Made by a program: the position numbers and the translations under genes. DNA of 64,000 bases from Dichotomocladium elegans (taxonomy: Eukaryota > Mucoromycota > Mucoromycetes > Mucorales > Lichtheimiaceae): positions 1 through 64,000 of the forward strand of contig JAIXMN010000051.1 in assembly GCA_025716815.1 (NCBI GenBank), read 5' to 3'. This document shows positions 1 through 11,068 of this stretch, piece after piece. Under the pieces are notes generated by a model. The model did not search any database. It saw only the letters and a program-made list of their open reading frames with translations, and was not told the origin of the DNA. Each line of letters starts with the position of its first letter. Position 1 is the stretch's first letter.

Positions 1-119
1 AAGACTGACTATTTTTGCTTTCATAGGCCATTTCGGCGACGTTCCCTCCCTTCCCCCTCCCCCGCCCCGCCCCGAGGAGCAGGGAGACAAGTTCATGGGA
101 CGGAGGGTGAACCCCACGG

Positions 120-322
120 GAGTCATCTTGGGCCGGGGAGGATGGCTTCTTTTGTAGCTCCTATGAAAGTATCAGCGGCCTTCGAGTTTGCAGCGCTTTG
201 GCGACGCCTCCGCAGATCGGCAGCAGGCTTGCACACTGCTCGTCTGGGGCTATCTCTGCTCGATTCTAACGGAGATTGCTTCGAATCTTGATAAAGTAAG
301 TTATGTCTTATCTCCATGAACA
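120..322 (+). repeat. Left arm of decayed inverted repeat
   Basis: The stretch ending AAGTAAGTTATGTCTTATCT is repeated in reverse complement at 650-705 with only a few mismatches over about 55 bp. Weaker similarity continues outward, with shared blocks such as GCTCCTATGA (about 157) and GGGGCTATCTCTGCTC (about 247). Small indels break any shared reading frame, so this is an old copy pair rather than a gene. The family is not recognised; a transposon relic is the simplest reading. Confidence 0.7.
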
Positions 323-649
323 CCGAGAAGTGCACCTTTTTCTTTTGGCAGCCTACAAGGCAAGAAATACGCTCAAAATTGAGCAGAGCATTTGGTGACC
401 AATGCGGCACCATGTAAAAATGTCTGTTTCCTCATCATCAACAACGACTGTTTTACTGTAAGTGCATATTTCCCTTTCTACAGTCTGCGCCATGAAAATC
501 TATTTACTAACTAACTTTATCCGGATGAAAGGTCTCCTCATCAAATGCCTGGTGTTGCGCTCTTAAGCGCATACCAGGTATTTCTATATCATGGACTTCC
601 ATCTCAGAAAACAGACACATCATTTAAAGAGCCACACACGTACACCAGG

Positions 650-860
650 TGTGTTCATGAAGATAAGACATAACTTACTTTATCAAGGTTCGTAGCAATC
701 TCCGTTGCACTTGAGCAGAGTAGCCCTGGGCGTGCGGTGTGTATGCCTGTTGTTGGTTTGCGGGGGTTAGCCAAGCGTTGCGGGCTCGGAGGTTGCTGAG
801 AAATCATAGGAGCTGCAGAAGAAGTTGTCCAAACCGACCCTCGATGGCTTTCCGTGTGGG
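650..860 (-). repeat. Right arm of decayed inverted repeat
   Basis: Reverse-complement partner of 120-322, separated by about 330 bp. The innermost 55 bp are the best conserved. The outer part aligns with single-base indels, for example a one-base difference inside the GGGCTA-CTCTGCTC block. Not an intact TIR element that I can identify. Confidence 0.7.
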
Positions 861-1482
861 CGATCCCGATGTCCCTCTTCTCCCTCTCCATCACCTCCCC
901 TTCTGTCCACCTGGTAGGCGGCCCGTGACCTACCCTGCGTGTAACGCGGTTCTGGACGAAGGCAGCGAGTTTATATTCTCGCGTATCGGAGCGTCCGGGG
1001 AATACAACGTATTGTTTTACGGCGTTGTTGTCCTACGAGTGAAGACGTCCAACAATGAGGGGAGCAACTATCAACTTCGGCGGAAATAAGGGGTTCTATA
1101 CGCGTACACTCTTTCAGCAATACCTACAGCTCATATCTGGTGATGCCATGCTCAGTGCAAGTTTCCATTCTCGATTAAGAAATGGCGGTGCTTCGTGCGA
1201 AGATAAATGTGGCCCAAAGGCCGGCGACAAACCTCCATCATCAGAACCCCGGCATATTCGACAGCGTACAACTGTCACGATGTCTTTCGAAATGTGCGGT
1301 TCATATACGTTCGGGACAATCCTTGGGGAAAAAATACACCCACTAAACCCCCTTCGCCGAGGAGATCATCTTTGTTATCGATTCGCCTAATGCGCCACCA
1401 AATCAAGAATATGAAAGACCATTGCCTAAGCGCTGCTCCAAATGAAGCGGCCCGCAACGTGCAAAAACATCGTCACTAGACT

Positions 1483-2100
1483 AAAGCAAGAGCAAGAACA
1501 AGAACAAGAACAAGAACAAGAACAAGAGCTAGAGCTAGAGCTAGAGCTAGAGCTAGAGCTAGAGCAAGAGCAAGAAAAAGAAAAAACAAGAACAAGAAAA
1601 AGAACAAGAAAAAGAACAAGAACAAGAAAAAGAACAAGAAAAAGAAAAAGAAAAAGAAAAAGAAAAAGAACAAGAACAAGAAAAAGAAAAGAACAAGAAA
1701 AAGAACAAGAGAAAGAACAAGAGAAAGAACAAGAACAAGAGAAAGAAAAAGAAAAAGAACAAGAGAAAGAGAAAGAGAAAGAGAAAGAGAAAGAGAAAGA
1801 GAAAGAGAAAGAGAAAGAGAAAGAGAAAGAGAAAGAGAAAGAGAAAGAGAAAGAGAAAGAGAAAGAGAAAGAGAAAGAGAAAGAGAAAGAGAAAGAGAAA
1901 GAGAAAGAGAAAGAGAAAGAGAACAACAACCAGAAGAAGAAAAAGAAAAAGAAAAAGAAAAAACAAGAACAAGAAAAAGAACAAGAGAAAGAGAAAGAGA
2001 AAAAGAAAAAGAACAACAACCAGAAGAAGAAAAAAGAAGAAGAAAAAAAGAAGAAGAAAAAAAGAAGAAGAAAAAAAGAAAAGAAAAAAGCCAAAGTAAT
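1483..2100 (+). repeat. Purine-rich (GA)-type microsatellite/minisatellite
   Basis: About 600 bp of almost pure purine on the plus strand. It starts with CAAGAA and GAGCTA units (1483-1570), continues with AAAGAA/CAAGAA mixtures, and contains a long run of AGAAAG hexamers at about 1753-1920. It is open in several frames (Lys-Glu, Phe-Ser and Leu-Ser repeats), which is expected of such a repeat. Strand asymmetry of this kind can form triplex DNA. Confidence 0.9.
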
Positions 2101-2459
2101 TCTGATAGCCAAAGAAGAAAAGCAAGAACGAAAGAAGAAGAATAGAAATACCAGAGAGGAGAAGAAAAGACAAGTCCAATGTGCAACAAAGGAAGGAAAG
2201 GAGCAAATATCAACGAAGAATACCAAGAGTGACAAGAATCGAAGAAAAAACCAAAGGGCAAGAACCAGGGATATACGATCTACGACGGAACTAAGCTATC
2301 TGCCCGTCGATAAAACAAAGCACATCACGCATGAACCTGACACGACAGCAGAAGCCCCAAACCCTTTCCTGTACGGAAAGTCCAAGCTATCTCCGCAAGG
2401 GCATCAATACGATGATCGAATAACCATAACAGCCAACGATGCAATAAGCTGAATTTGCC

Positions 2460-4418
2460 CATCGGATCAAGGGTGACGACGTCCCATCTGCACGGCTGTT
2501 TCGGTCTCTGCCGTCTTTAACGCAAAAACCCTCCCATGTTCGCATTCCACCCGAATGTGGCAACCCTCAAACGTTAAGCGATGGCTGTCCACTCCCGCAG
2601 AAGAGTTATATGTGTCCTGTTATTGTATGCGGTCGCGTTCGATGATATGACAATGCATTGGTGCCCCATTTCCTGGTCTGTTATGAATAGTCCCAGCTTA
2701 CGGTATTCGTCCACGTGCACAGTAATCTGATTATCCCCCAACGGTTCACGAAACTACACGATTGGGGGCGTCACTTCGAAATATGGACCTTCTAATTACT
2801 GCCACATAGCAGTGCAACACCTTGACACACGCATTCATCCAGCCCATTGCCCTCTAGAACAATCAGTATCCACAATTTCCGCTGCGATGCAACTATCAAT
2901 ACACCGACCCGTATCTTTTAGCATCTTTGATGCTCTGGTGCAAGCTGTAGACTATGACTTTTGCTGTATGAAATGCAACCAGCATAGCGGATACAAACGA
3001 ATGTAAGATGACCATGTGTAGATAGTGCGAGAAAGAACTTCACCTTGAAAGATTTCATCCTTTTCCTTACCTGACCTCATTTGCATTTCTTATACGTAAT
3101 GATTAAAGCGCGATTGCCCTTTCTCATTTGATTCCTGTGGTGTTTTAGTTGTTATTTTAGCTGGACAGTGAGAATACGATGAGACTCGTGGATGTATTTT
3201 TATTCAAATGAAATCGGAATTAGATCCTCCATCGCTACACATTATCTACTATTTATATGATTTACGGAAGAGATCCTAATTAGGCCAACTGGATACTCCG
3301 TCTTGGCGCGAGTACTCGGAGATAGTGGCACTATTACAGATAAGGTGGTCGTGTGTGTAAACTCTGTTTCCTTGTTCCTTTTAGACCACCTCACGTCGGT
3401 AAAACCTCATAAAAATCCAGTGGAAGAAAGATAAAGGGGAAAAGACTGAGGAAATGGATCGGGGTAGAACGCGGTGTTATGGATCCTTCAATCCGTAATC
3501 ATCTATGCGACAGTATGGTTTCTATAGGTTTTGCGTGATGAGATACTACAAAGCTGACACTAATACGCATAGACGCCTGATAGCTCCAACAGATGCTCGC
3601 CGAAAACCTGTCTGGCACCAGGGCCATCCATGCGAGTCCCACTGCGAATATGGGAAGCATGTTCAGGCAAAGTTGCCATATCCCCCGGTTCCACAATCGA
3701 CGTTGAGGCAGCGCCCCTCTGCCGAGAGACCAGAGGTTTGGAGTGGGCGGTGCATATCGCATCGAAAGATGTCAAGAACGGGCGATGCACAGAAGAATGA
3801 ATTAAGGAGGAAGCGTTTCACGCCAGTACTATTCAAAAGCAGCAGCAGCAGTAGCAAGGTGTTCCTCAACACGAGCCATTTCAGGGTCCTGGGTGTTCTC
3901 CTTCCTTTCTCCTAGACCGCGAGAACCTAAAGCAATATCGCTGGCTGCGTAGCATTTTCTCTATCCATATTGTTCGATCAATCGGCAAAGAGTCTCGTCC
4001 ATATGTAGCTTTCTACCCCACTATTCACCGCTGGGCCTCTTTTGAAAAGCAGACGTGCAGTAATCGATGGCCATCACTTCTCTATTTGTGCTCGGTCTAA
4101 AGCGATATATTGCTTCACAGCAATTAACGCTGTGAAGCAAACAATGGTTATTTTTGTCTTCTTTTACGTACATCGATCCGCATTATTGCTTGGTGGATAT
4201 GATAAAAGAAAAGTTTGGTTGGATGCTTCCTAGGAAAGAGTATGTACTCGGGATTATCAGCATGTGCATGCATGCGACCTTATACGGTCCAAAGACTCAC
4301 AGCAATTCATACTCGTCCAACCATATGGCCCTATCCACCTTCGTAAAGAAACAGATTCTCATTTCCAGAACGATGAATATGTGCGACTTTATTATTGTCA
4401 TCTGGGGGGAAGGGAGAA
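2460..4418. other. Intergenic region, no gene seen, one Tc1 fragment
   Basis: No credible coding region. A short block at about 3570-3660 is a fragment of a Tc1/mariner-type transposase (separate entry). An AGC run occurs near 3838-3853. The sequence immediately before 4419 is the left flank of the Crypton array. Confidence 0.5.
3570..3660 (-). mobile_element. Tc1/mariner-like transposase fragment (relic)
   Basis: On the minus strand this contains the peptide QVFGEHL and, in another frame, AWMALVPDRF. These match the block AWSRKVFGEHL of the better-preserved element at 50.4-51.6 kb, and the DNA matches over the stretch TGCTCGCCGAAAAC. The reading frame is broken. It is a small remnant with no discernible ends. 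Confidence 0.55.
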
Positions 4419-4793
4419 ATACTGTGCGGGTATTTTCTTTGGGCAAGCCCGGACTCAGACCCAGGACTGGGGGATTTTTAGGCAGGATGAGTCTGAGAAG
4501 AAATTACCTTTCTGAGAAAAATTGAACCGGCACTCCAAAAAGCTACCTAAAAATGATGCAAAAAGTATCGGTTGTCGCCAAGGAGCATATTGCAAGCTCA
4601 CAGACAAAAGTCCTTGAAAGATTAAATGGACTAAGCGGTACATAAATGATCAACCACTATTATATGGAATTCTACACTGTATATCATCAAGTTGTTGTGG
4701 CTATTTTAAAAAAAAAAGAAACAAAGCATCTGTTCAGAATTATATGCAGGTTGAAATTGAGGACGCATACACATATTTATTGACTAGTTATAA

Positions 4794-7008
4794 TTAAATG
4801 TTTGATCCTTTGGCGATCTTCCTGAACTTGTCTATTGATACGGAAAGGTGGCTTCTTTTTCCCTCCAATAGCCTTGCCGCCTCCTCGTGCGATATTTGTT
4901 CACTGTCTGCTTTTTTCTTCACCATATCGTACACCTCTTTTCTTCTGCTGTAATACCTTGATTCCTTTCTCTCCATCCTCCAAGCGGTTCCATACATTCG
5001 TTCCAAGTCCCTCACAGCAGGTCCGCCAGCAATACCATTAACATACTCCCGCCATACGTCTGTAATGGTAATAAGACTTCGGTTAAGATGGTATAAGGGG
5101 ATACCACCCTGAAGGGGACTGTTGTCAGGTGTTGGAGTCGCCAAGTTGACACTGGGAGTCGAGCTAATGCCAGTACCAATCGATGTCAAGGCAGACAATT
5201 GAGCTGTTGAGCTGTTGTTATTGAAGCAGGCGTTGCCAAGGGCAAAGAAATCTTTAAACCCTTGGTTCATATTACGGAACTCGGTTGCCTGGTTAGATCG
5301 AATTGCTGCGAGGGAGGAGTGGATGGATTCGAAGCCGTCATTCAAGCTTGAAATGAGCTCCGGCAAGGCTGCTTGTAGCCTTTGTGAGGCAGTGAGCGCG
5401 ACTTCATCTTCTTGGAGCGATGCGAGCAGTTCTGTTTCAAATTGTTGAAATAGCTCGTGCGAGAATATGTTACAGGACCAGAGATAGAAGTCGGGGAATT
5501 TCTTCTTTAACAACACGGCGTCCTGTCAATTATTGAATACAATATAACGAATTAGACTCTTTTTGCAATTTCAGCAGTGCAGTAAAACGTTAGCCTTAAG
5601 TACCTGAAGAAGTACAAGTCTGAGGTACCGAAGCAGCGACAAGAAGTTAGGTCCAGCGATATCTTCTTGTACTGAGCCGTCATGCTTGTCGAACTTCTCC
5701 TTCCATTGGTCGAGCTCAGGAAAGATCATCGCCTGTAGCTCGTTTGGCGGGATCACCAGGGCGCGAGGCAGGAAGTAGTTGCCAGGATGATTGGGGAACC
5801 CAGCTAAGCTTTTCATCGCCTCGACCGGTAAACTTGAAACATAGCAGCCGACCATTCGATCAGTTCCCCACCGTCCTACCATCCGCTGTTGATCTCCGGA
5901 GACATTCTCTTGTGCGATCATGTTGAGTGCACTTTTTCTGTTCGCATGTGTTACTTTGGACGTATGGATCCCCAGAGTTTTGAAAGCCTCGAGGTAAACC
6001 TTGTGCTGAGCTCGATAGCTTATTGGCGTGGATTTATCTGCTCCCTTGAAAAGGACGGTTTCGTACCAATTCTCGCGCCTGGTGAAGTCCGGAAAAGGTT
6101 CGTTTTCAAAGTGGAAGCGAGAAAAAAGATACATGGCCAGTGCGCCAACTGAGCATAACTCGACTTCTTTGCTCCTTATTGAAGACCCGTACTCGATTTT
6201 TCCGTGCTGGTTTGTCTTCCCGAACGTGATTGTTGCGACCAATGCCACACATTGTGAGGCGCCTTGATTATCGATCTCGAGAGAGAAAAGATCCGCAAAT
6301 TGCATGCCAAGGGTAGTCTGGCTTCTGCACAGCATTGCATGGCTCAGTAGGAAGCATAGTCGATCTCTGCAGCCACTTGGATTATTTTTTCGCACAAGAA
6401 AATATTCGCTGACTTGTTGGAGCTCTTGCTTTGTATAGCCATCGTTAAGAGTATTCTTTCCCCGGTCTTCAAAATATTTTCGCTTGTCTTTGGCCTTTTG
6501 TATGTCAATTGTCTTCAAAAAAGTTCGAACAAGTGGACCTCTTGCATGACCATGCGGATTGGCACCCAAAGTTTTCTGCTTGTTGTACAGATCCACGGCA
6601 GCTTTGACGTATCCAAGGATAGATTCCCTGCTTAATGCGATCGGGGTGTCGTCGGCATTTCTCTTCAGCTTTCTTCCACGCTTCATCACGAATTCCGCAA
6701 GGAAATAGCTCAGCTTTTGATCGGTAACTGTTTCCCCATCGCTGAAGTTTTGCTCAAGACACCATCTCTATATGCCGACAATGTTATTAGCATCATTTTG
6801 TTTTTTTGCTTTAAGCTGTACAATTTGCTACCTTCCATTCTTCTTGCTTTGCCATATACGCCTTAGATGTGTTCGACGGCCGGGCAGCCATGTTCTGAGC
6901 GATAATCATCTGATTGCTGCGGTACATGGCTGCATTATTGTCGATCATGCGCTGAAGTCCTTCGTCATCGACTGTCGTTGGATTGTTGACTGCTTGCGTA
7001 TTGTTCAT
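4794..7008 (-). CDS. Crypton tyrosine recombinase with GCR1_C domain (copy 1)
   Basis: Three exons, complement(4794..5522, 5604..6767, 6832..7008), give 689 aa. Both introns (81 and 64 nt) are GT-AG and phase 0. Exon 1 starts at the only ATG in its frame, encoding MNNTQAV. Residues about 170-375 form a tyrosine recombinase: R207 (in MLCRSQT), H333-x-x-R336 (HANR), W359 (GRWGTDR) and the nucleophile candidate Y368 (GCYVSSLP). Residues about 595-689 match the GCR1_C DNA-binding domain (WREYVNGIAGG, then the YYSRRKEVYDM block). This recombinase plus GCR1_C layout is typical of fungal Cryptons, which move as circles and integrate without target hydrolysis by a DDE enzyme. All catalytic residues are present, so it looks active. 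Splicing joins LVLLQ to DAVLLKK. Confidence 0.88.
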
Positions 7009-7399
7009 CGATAAAGGGTCAGACCTTGGTAAGAAGCAAGTCAACAAAATGACAATGCCGCCGAACGCGATTTATAAATTGTAACACTTACAGGTAAACA
7101 AGGAAATGGACATTGCATCCTTACGTAGATACATATTTCGCTCATATTTATAAGAAAATACATATTCTGTTGGTGTAACTACGTTAGTAATCAACGCTCA
7201 AGATTATCCGAGAAGTCTCGTGTGGGCAAATACATATTCATATATTTAAAACCGGGCAAAGTGATCATCAAAAACTATTTACTCTTTAATAAGTTTCAGA
7301 TCATGAAAGTTCTCCCAGGGCACGTTGCTTTTCAGGCACTATGAGATAAATGAATATATGAATATGCTACGTATTGCTATAATACGTTCAGTAGAACAG

Positions 7400-7610
7400 T
7401 AGATATGTATGCTGTCAAGCGTAAAAATTATCTACGGCGGCAACAAGCTGCACCAAAGTGCTTCCACTATGCATTATTCAACAGAGGGAAGCATATCGTG
7501 GTGGAGTGTAAAAACAATGCCTGTATTTGGGATTGCGATACCAAGGCAACTCTTCTATTGGGCCAATCGTTCGTGGAACCAGATGAGTCCCAGATGAGTC
7601 CCAGAGGGTA
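7400..7610 (+). pseudogene. Possible degenerate zinc-finger-like ORF inside Crypton
   Basis: Two overlapping plus-strand frames each hold half of a Cys/Trp/His-containing pattern. One reads GGNKLH...STEGSISWW; the other continues ECKNNACIWDCDTKAT. A one-base shift would join them. The pattern is weakly reminiscent of FLYWCH-type fingers. The same break is present in all three copies (also at 10722-10932 and 14040-14250), so it predates amplification. It may equally be chance in regulatory DNA. Confidence 0.2.
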
Positions 7611-7747
7611 AATACTTTAGGTATTTTGAAGGTATTTTCCCACTTTTTCGCTGGGGACCAAAAAATACCTTTTTTTTTCAAGCCAAAATTTTCATATTCC
7701 GCTGGGTAATTTTGAGTCTCGGATGAGTTTCATGGTTCAGATACTGT

Positions 7748-10700
7748 GCGGGTATTTTCTTTGGGCAAGCCCGGACTCAGACCCAGGACTGGGGGATTTT
7801 TAGGCAGGATGAGTCTGAGAAGAAATTACCTTTCTGAGAAAAATTGAACCGGCACTCCAAAAAGCTACCTAAAAATGATGCAAAAAGTATCGGTTGTCGC
7901 CAAGGAGCATATTGCAAGCTCACAGACAAAAGTCCTTGAAAGATTAAATGGACTAAGCGGTACATAAATGATCAACCACTATTATATGGAATTCTACACT
8001 GTATATCATCAAGTTGTTGTGGCTATTTTAAAAAAAAAAGAAACAAAGCATCTGTTCAGAATTATATGCAGGTTGAAATTGAGGACGCATACACATATTT
8101 ATTGACTAGTTATAATTAAATGTTTGATCCTTTGGCGATCTTCCTGAACTTGTCTATTGATACGGAAAGGTGGCTTCTTTTTCCCTCCAATAGCCTTGCC
8201 GCCTCCTCGTGCGATATTTGTTCACTGTCTGCTTTTTTCTTCACCATATCGTACACCTCTTTTCTTCTGCTGTAATACCTTGATTCCTTTCTCTCCATCC
8301 TCCAAGCGGTTCCATACATTCGTTCCAAGTCCCTCACAGCAGGTCCGCCAGCAATACCATTAACATACTCCCGCCATACGTCTGTAATGGTAATAAGACT
8401 TCGGTTAAGATGGTATAAGGGGATACCACCCTGAAGGGGACTGTTGTCAGGTGTTGGAGTCGCCAAGTTGACACTGGGAGTCGAGCTAATGCCAGTACCA
8501 ATCGATGTCAAGGCAGACAATTGAGCTGTTGAGCTGTTGTTATTGAAGCAGGCGTTGCCAAGGGCAAAGAAATCTTTAAACCCTTGGTTCATATTACGGA
8601 ACTCGGTTGCCTGGTTAGATCGAATTGCTGCGAGGGAGGAGTGGATGGATTCGAAGCCGTCATTCAAGCTTGAAATGAGCTCCGGCAAGGCTGCTTGTAG
8701 CCTTTGTGAGGCAGTGAGCGCGACTTCATCTTCTTGGAGCGATGCGAGCAGTTCTGTTTCAAATTGTTGAAATAGCTCGTGCGAGAATATGTTACAGGAC
8801 CAGAGATAGAAGTCGGGGAATTTCTTCTTTAACAACACGGCGTCCTGTCAATTATTGAATACAATATAACGAATTAGACTCTTTTTGCAATTTCAGCAGT
8901 GCAGTAAAACGTTAGCCTTAAGTACCTGAAGAAGTACAAGTCTGAGGTACCGAAGCAGCGACAAGAAGTTAGGTCCAGCGATATCTTCTTGTACTGAGCC
9001 GTCATGCTTGTCGAACTTCTCCTTCCATTGGTCGAGCTCAGGAAAGATCATCGCCTGTAGCTCGTTTGGCGGGATCACCAGGGCGCGAGGCAGGAAGTAG
9101 TTGCCAGGATGATTGGGGAACCCAGCTAAGCTTTTCATCGCCTCGACCGGTAAACTTGAAACATAGCAGCCGACCATTCGATCAGTTCCCCACCGTCCTA
9201 CCATCCGCTGTTGATCTCCGGAGACATTCTCTTGTGCGATCATGTTGAGTGCACTTTTTCTGTTCGCATGTGTTACTTTGGACGTATGGATCCCCAGAGT
9301 TTTGAAAGCCTCGAGGTAAACCTTGTGCTGAGCTCGATAGCTTATTGGCGTGGATTTATCTGCTCCCTTGAAAAGGACGGTTTCGTACCAATTCTCGCGC
9401 CTGGTGAAGTCCGGAAAAGGTTCGTTTTCAAAGTGGAAGCGAGAAAAAAGATACATGGCCAGTGCGCCAACTGAGCATAACTCGACTTCTTTGCTCCTTA
9501 TTGAAGACCCGTACTCGATTTTTCCGTGCTGGTTTGTCTTCCCGAACGTGATTGTTGCGACCAATGCCACACATTGTGAGGCGCCTTGATTATCGATCTC
9601 GAGAGAGAAAAGATCCGCAAATTGCATGCCAAGGGTAGTCTGGCTTCTGCACAGCATTGCATGGCTCAGTAGGAAGCATAGTCGATCTCTGCAGCCACTT
9701 GGATTATTTTTTCGCACAAGAAAATATTCGCTGACTTGTTGGAGCTCTTGCTTTGTATAGCCATCGTTAAGAGTATTCTTTCCCCGGTCTTCAAAATATT
9801 TTCGCTTGTCTTTGGCCTTTTGTATGTCAATTGTCTTCAAAAAAGTTCGAACAAGTGGACCTCTTGCATGACCATGCGGATTGGCACCCAAAGTTTTCTG
9901 CTTGTTGTACAGATCCACGGCAGCTTTGACGTATCCAAGGATAGATTCCCTGCTTAATGCGATCGGGGTGTCGTCGGCATTTCTCTTCAGCTTTCTTCCA
10001 CGCTTCATCACGAATTCCGCAAGGAAATAGCTCAGCTTTTGATCGGTAACTGTTTCCCCATCGCTGAAGTTTTGCTCAAGACACCATCTCTATATGCCGA
10101 CAATGTTATTAGCATCATTTTGTTTTTTTGCTTTAAGCTGTACAATTTGCTACCTTCCATTCTTCTTGCTTTGCCATATACGCCTTAGATGTGTTCGACG
10201 GCCGGGCAGCCATGTTCTGAGCGATAATCATCTGATTGCTGCGGTACATGGCTGCATTATTGTCGATCATGCGCTGAAGTCCTTCGTCATCGACTGTCGT
10301 TGGATTGTTGACTGCTTGCGTATTGTTCATCGATAAAGGGTCAGACCTTGGTAAGAAGCAAGTCAACAAAATGACAATGCCGCCGAACGCGATTTATAAA
10401 TTGTAACACTTACAGGTAAACAAGGAAATGGACATTGCATCCTTACGTAGATACATATTTCGCTCATATTTATAAGAAAATACATATTCTGTTGGTGTAA
10501 CTACGTTAGTAATCAACGCTCAAGATTATCCGAGAAGTCTCGTGTGGGCAAATACATATTCATATATTTAAAACCGGGCAAAGTGATCATCAAAAACTAT
10601 TTACTCTTTAATAAGTTTCAGATCATGAAAGTTCTCCCAGGGCACGTTGCTTTTCAGGCACTATGAGATAAATGAATATATGAATATGCTACGTATTGCT

Positions 10701-11068
10701 ATAATACGTTCAGTAGAACAGTAGATATGTATGCTGTCAAGCGTAAAAATTATCTACGGCGGCAACAAGCTGCACCAAAGTGCTTCCACTATGCATTATT
10801 CAACAGAGGGAAGCATATCGTGGTGGAGTGTAAAAACAATGCCTGTATTTGGGATTGCGATACCAAGGCAACTCTTCTATTGGGCCAATCGTTCGTGGAA
10901 CCAGATGAGTCCCAGATGAGTCCCAGAGGGTAAATACTTTAGGTATTTTGAAGGTATTTTCCCACTTTTTCGCTGGGGACCAAAAATACCTTTTTTTTTC
11001 AAGCCAAAATTTTCATATTCCGCTGGGTAATTTTGAGTCTCGGATGAGTTTCATGGTTCAGATACTGT
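7748..11068 (-). mobile_element. Crypton copy 2
   Basis: Middle unit, bounded by ATACTGT cores at 7741-7747 and 11062-11068. It differs from copy 1 by one missing A in a homopolymer near 10982. Near-identity means either very recent amplification or homogenisation. Confidence 0.88.
8116..10330 (-). CDS. Crypton tyrosine recombinase with GCR1_C domain (copy 2)
   Basis: Same three-exon gene as copy 1, complement(8116..8844, 8926..10089, 10154..10330). Each long exon translates identically to copy 1, so the 689-aa product is unchanged and all catalytic residues are kept. The gene lies in the middle of the array. Confidence 0.87.

Larger units (their letters stand above)
1..1440. other. Gene-free region with a decayed inverted-repeat pair
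   Basis: No gene recognised; short open frames here resemble nothing I know. The notable structure is a diverged inverted duplication: roughly 120-322 matches the reverse complement of roughly 650-860 (see the repeat entries). The rest is low-information sequence with a C-rich tract at 40-75. Confidence 0.5.
4426..7747 (-). mobile_element. Crypton copy 1
   Basis: One unit of the array. From the gene's point of view it holds about 740 bp of 5' non-coding DNA (7009-7747), a three-exon recombinase gene, and 368 bp of 3' non-coding DNA. Both ends carry GATGAGTC words: a 13-bp GGATGAGTCTGAG at 4485-4497 with an inverted GGACTCAGAC at 4451-4460, and a direct repeat CAGATGAGTCC at 7580-7601. These are candidate recombinase or GCR1_C binding sites by inference only. 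Confidence 0.85.

Noticed and set aside
1442..2452. 336-aa Lys/Glu-rich open frame
   Set aside because: It is produced by a purine microsatellite that is open in several frames on both strands; no conserved domain, start context or splice pattern supports a gene.
4455..4643. 62-aa minus-strand ORF at the Crypton 3' end (repeated near 7777 and 11051)
   Set aside because: It lies downstream of the recombinase stop, has no family similarity, and its reading frame extends differently in copy 3 because of a two-base difference, so it is not conserved as coding.
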